From Candidatus Gastranaerophilales bacterium (lineage in GTDB: Bacteria > Cyanobacteriota > Vampirovibrionia > Gastranaerophilales > Gastranaerophilaceae): a stretch of DNA of 14,200 bases. The position numbers were made by a program, and so were the translations under genes. The stretch covers positions 1 through 14,200 of the forward strand of contig CALUVK010000027.1 in the NCBI GenBank assembly GCA_944324205.1. Reading direction: 5' to 3'. Below the pieces are notes generated by a model, which worked only from the letters and a program-made list of their open reading frames with translations, had not been told where the DNA came from and did not search any database. Shown piece by piece: positions 14,021-14,200 of the stretch (within the stretch, counting starts at the first letter, position 1; each line of letters opens with the position of its first letter).

Positions 14021-14060
14021 CAAAAAATAGCGGCCGGAAGCAAAGCTGCCGGCCGCTATT
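14021..14060 (-). terminator. Rho-independent terminator of secF
   Basis: The 12-bp perfect stem AATAGCGGCCGG (14026-14037) / CCGGCCGCTATT (14049-14060) encloses an 11-base loop with a small AGC/GCT inner pair. On the minus strand it is followed by TTTTTTG (14027-14021). It is the most GC-rich hairpin in the window and lies 17 bp past the secF stop codon. Confidence 0.93.
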
Positions 14061-14077
14061 AAATATTTTAAATCAAC

Positions 14078-14200
14078 TTAAGCTGAAACAGTTTTTGTTG
14101 ATAATTTTCTGTCTTCCCAAATGTCAACAAGAGTTGAACAGAAGAATATACTTGAATACGTTCCGACTGCTATACCTAAAATCATAGCAAGAACGAAATC
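14078..14200 (-). CDS. secF: Protein translocase subunit SecF, C-terminal fragment
   Basis: The minus-strand frame from the window edge encodes 40 residues, ending with TAA at 14078-14080. The part MILGIAVGTYSSIFFCSTLV is the characteristic last transmembrane segment of SecF (family pattern GxxxGTYSSIF). A short polar tail, DIWEDRKLSTKTVSA, follows. SecF works with SecD in the inner membrane and uses the proton gradient to pull secreted proteins through SecYEG. About 250 or more residues lie beyond the right edge, where secD would be expected upstream. A strong terminator follows, so this is the end of its transcription unit. Confidence 0.9.
   Translation of the reverse strand, partial: DFVLAMILGIAVGTYSSIFFCSTLVDIWEDRKLSTKTVSA

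Noticed and set aside
13996..14187. Plus-strand open frame of 63 codons at the right end
   Set aside because: It runs through the secF terminator and is antisense to the SecF C-terminus, whose family motif is clear on the minus strand.

Overview
The window is low-GC DNA and most resembles a gut-associated non-photosynthetic cyanobacterial relative of the Candidatus Gastranaerophilales / Melainabacteria (Vampirovibrionia) type. This is inferred from recalled family resemblance, not a database search. Three things suggest it. There are two prepilins with the leader KKRG|FTLAEVLITLGIIGVVAAL. Two lineage-style proteins carry a short N-terminal SFKG/TFQA-like word followed by novel sequence. The envelope gene set is diderm-like (PBP1A, SecF, a secreted periplasmic protein).

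Layout. 1-990: the 3' part of a NIF3-family gene overlaps a small secreted protein of unknown function, and a symmetrical terminator follows. 1045-3530: two divergent paralogous pilin-like genes face away from a 726-bp gene-free spacer. Each starts with the same 205 bp (control region plus first 48 codons), forming a perfect inverted repeat. The spacer is packed with four related copies of a short palindromic intergenic repeat. 3594-4063: a cysteine-cluster (YkgJ-type) protein on the minus strand. 4064-8119: a tight three-gene plus-strand run of bifunctional PBP1A, a stand-alone AICAR-transformylase-like domain that has lost key catalytic positions, and a capsule-type glycosyltransferase. 8085-8762: a PnuC-type vitamin transporter converging on, and overlapping, the glycosyltransferase. 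8787-9803: a multi-pass membrane protein of unknown function. 9929-12523: the disaggregase ClpB, preceded by a 12-bp inverted repeat. 12587-13966: a lineage-type protein with an internal duplication and an HNH-like C-terminal patch. 14078-14200: the 3' end of secF with its terminator.

How it fits together. Much of the window concerns the cell envelope: peptidoglycan synthesis (PBP1A), surface glycan (glycosyltransferase), pilus or pseudopilus subunits, protein export (SecF) and a periplasmic protein. ClpB, NIF3, YkgJ and PnuC are housekeeping or metabolic genes. No rRNA, tRNA, CRISPR array, transposase or phage gene was seen. The most unusual items are the catalytically degenerate PurH-like domain co-transcribed with PBP1A, and the mirror-image pilin pair with its palindromic control site.
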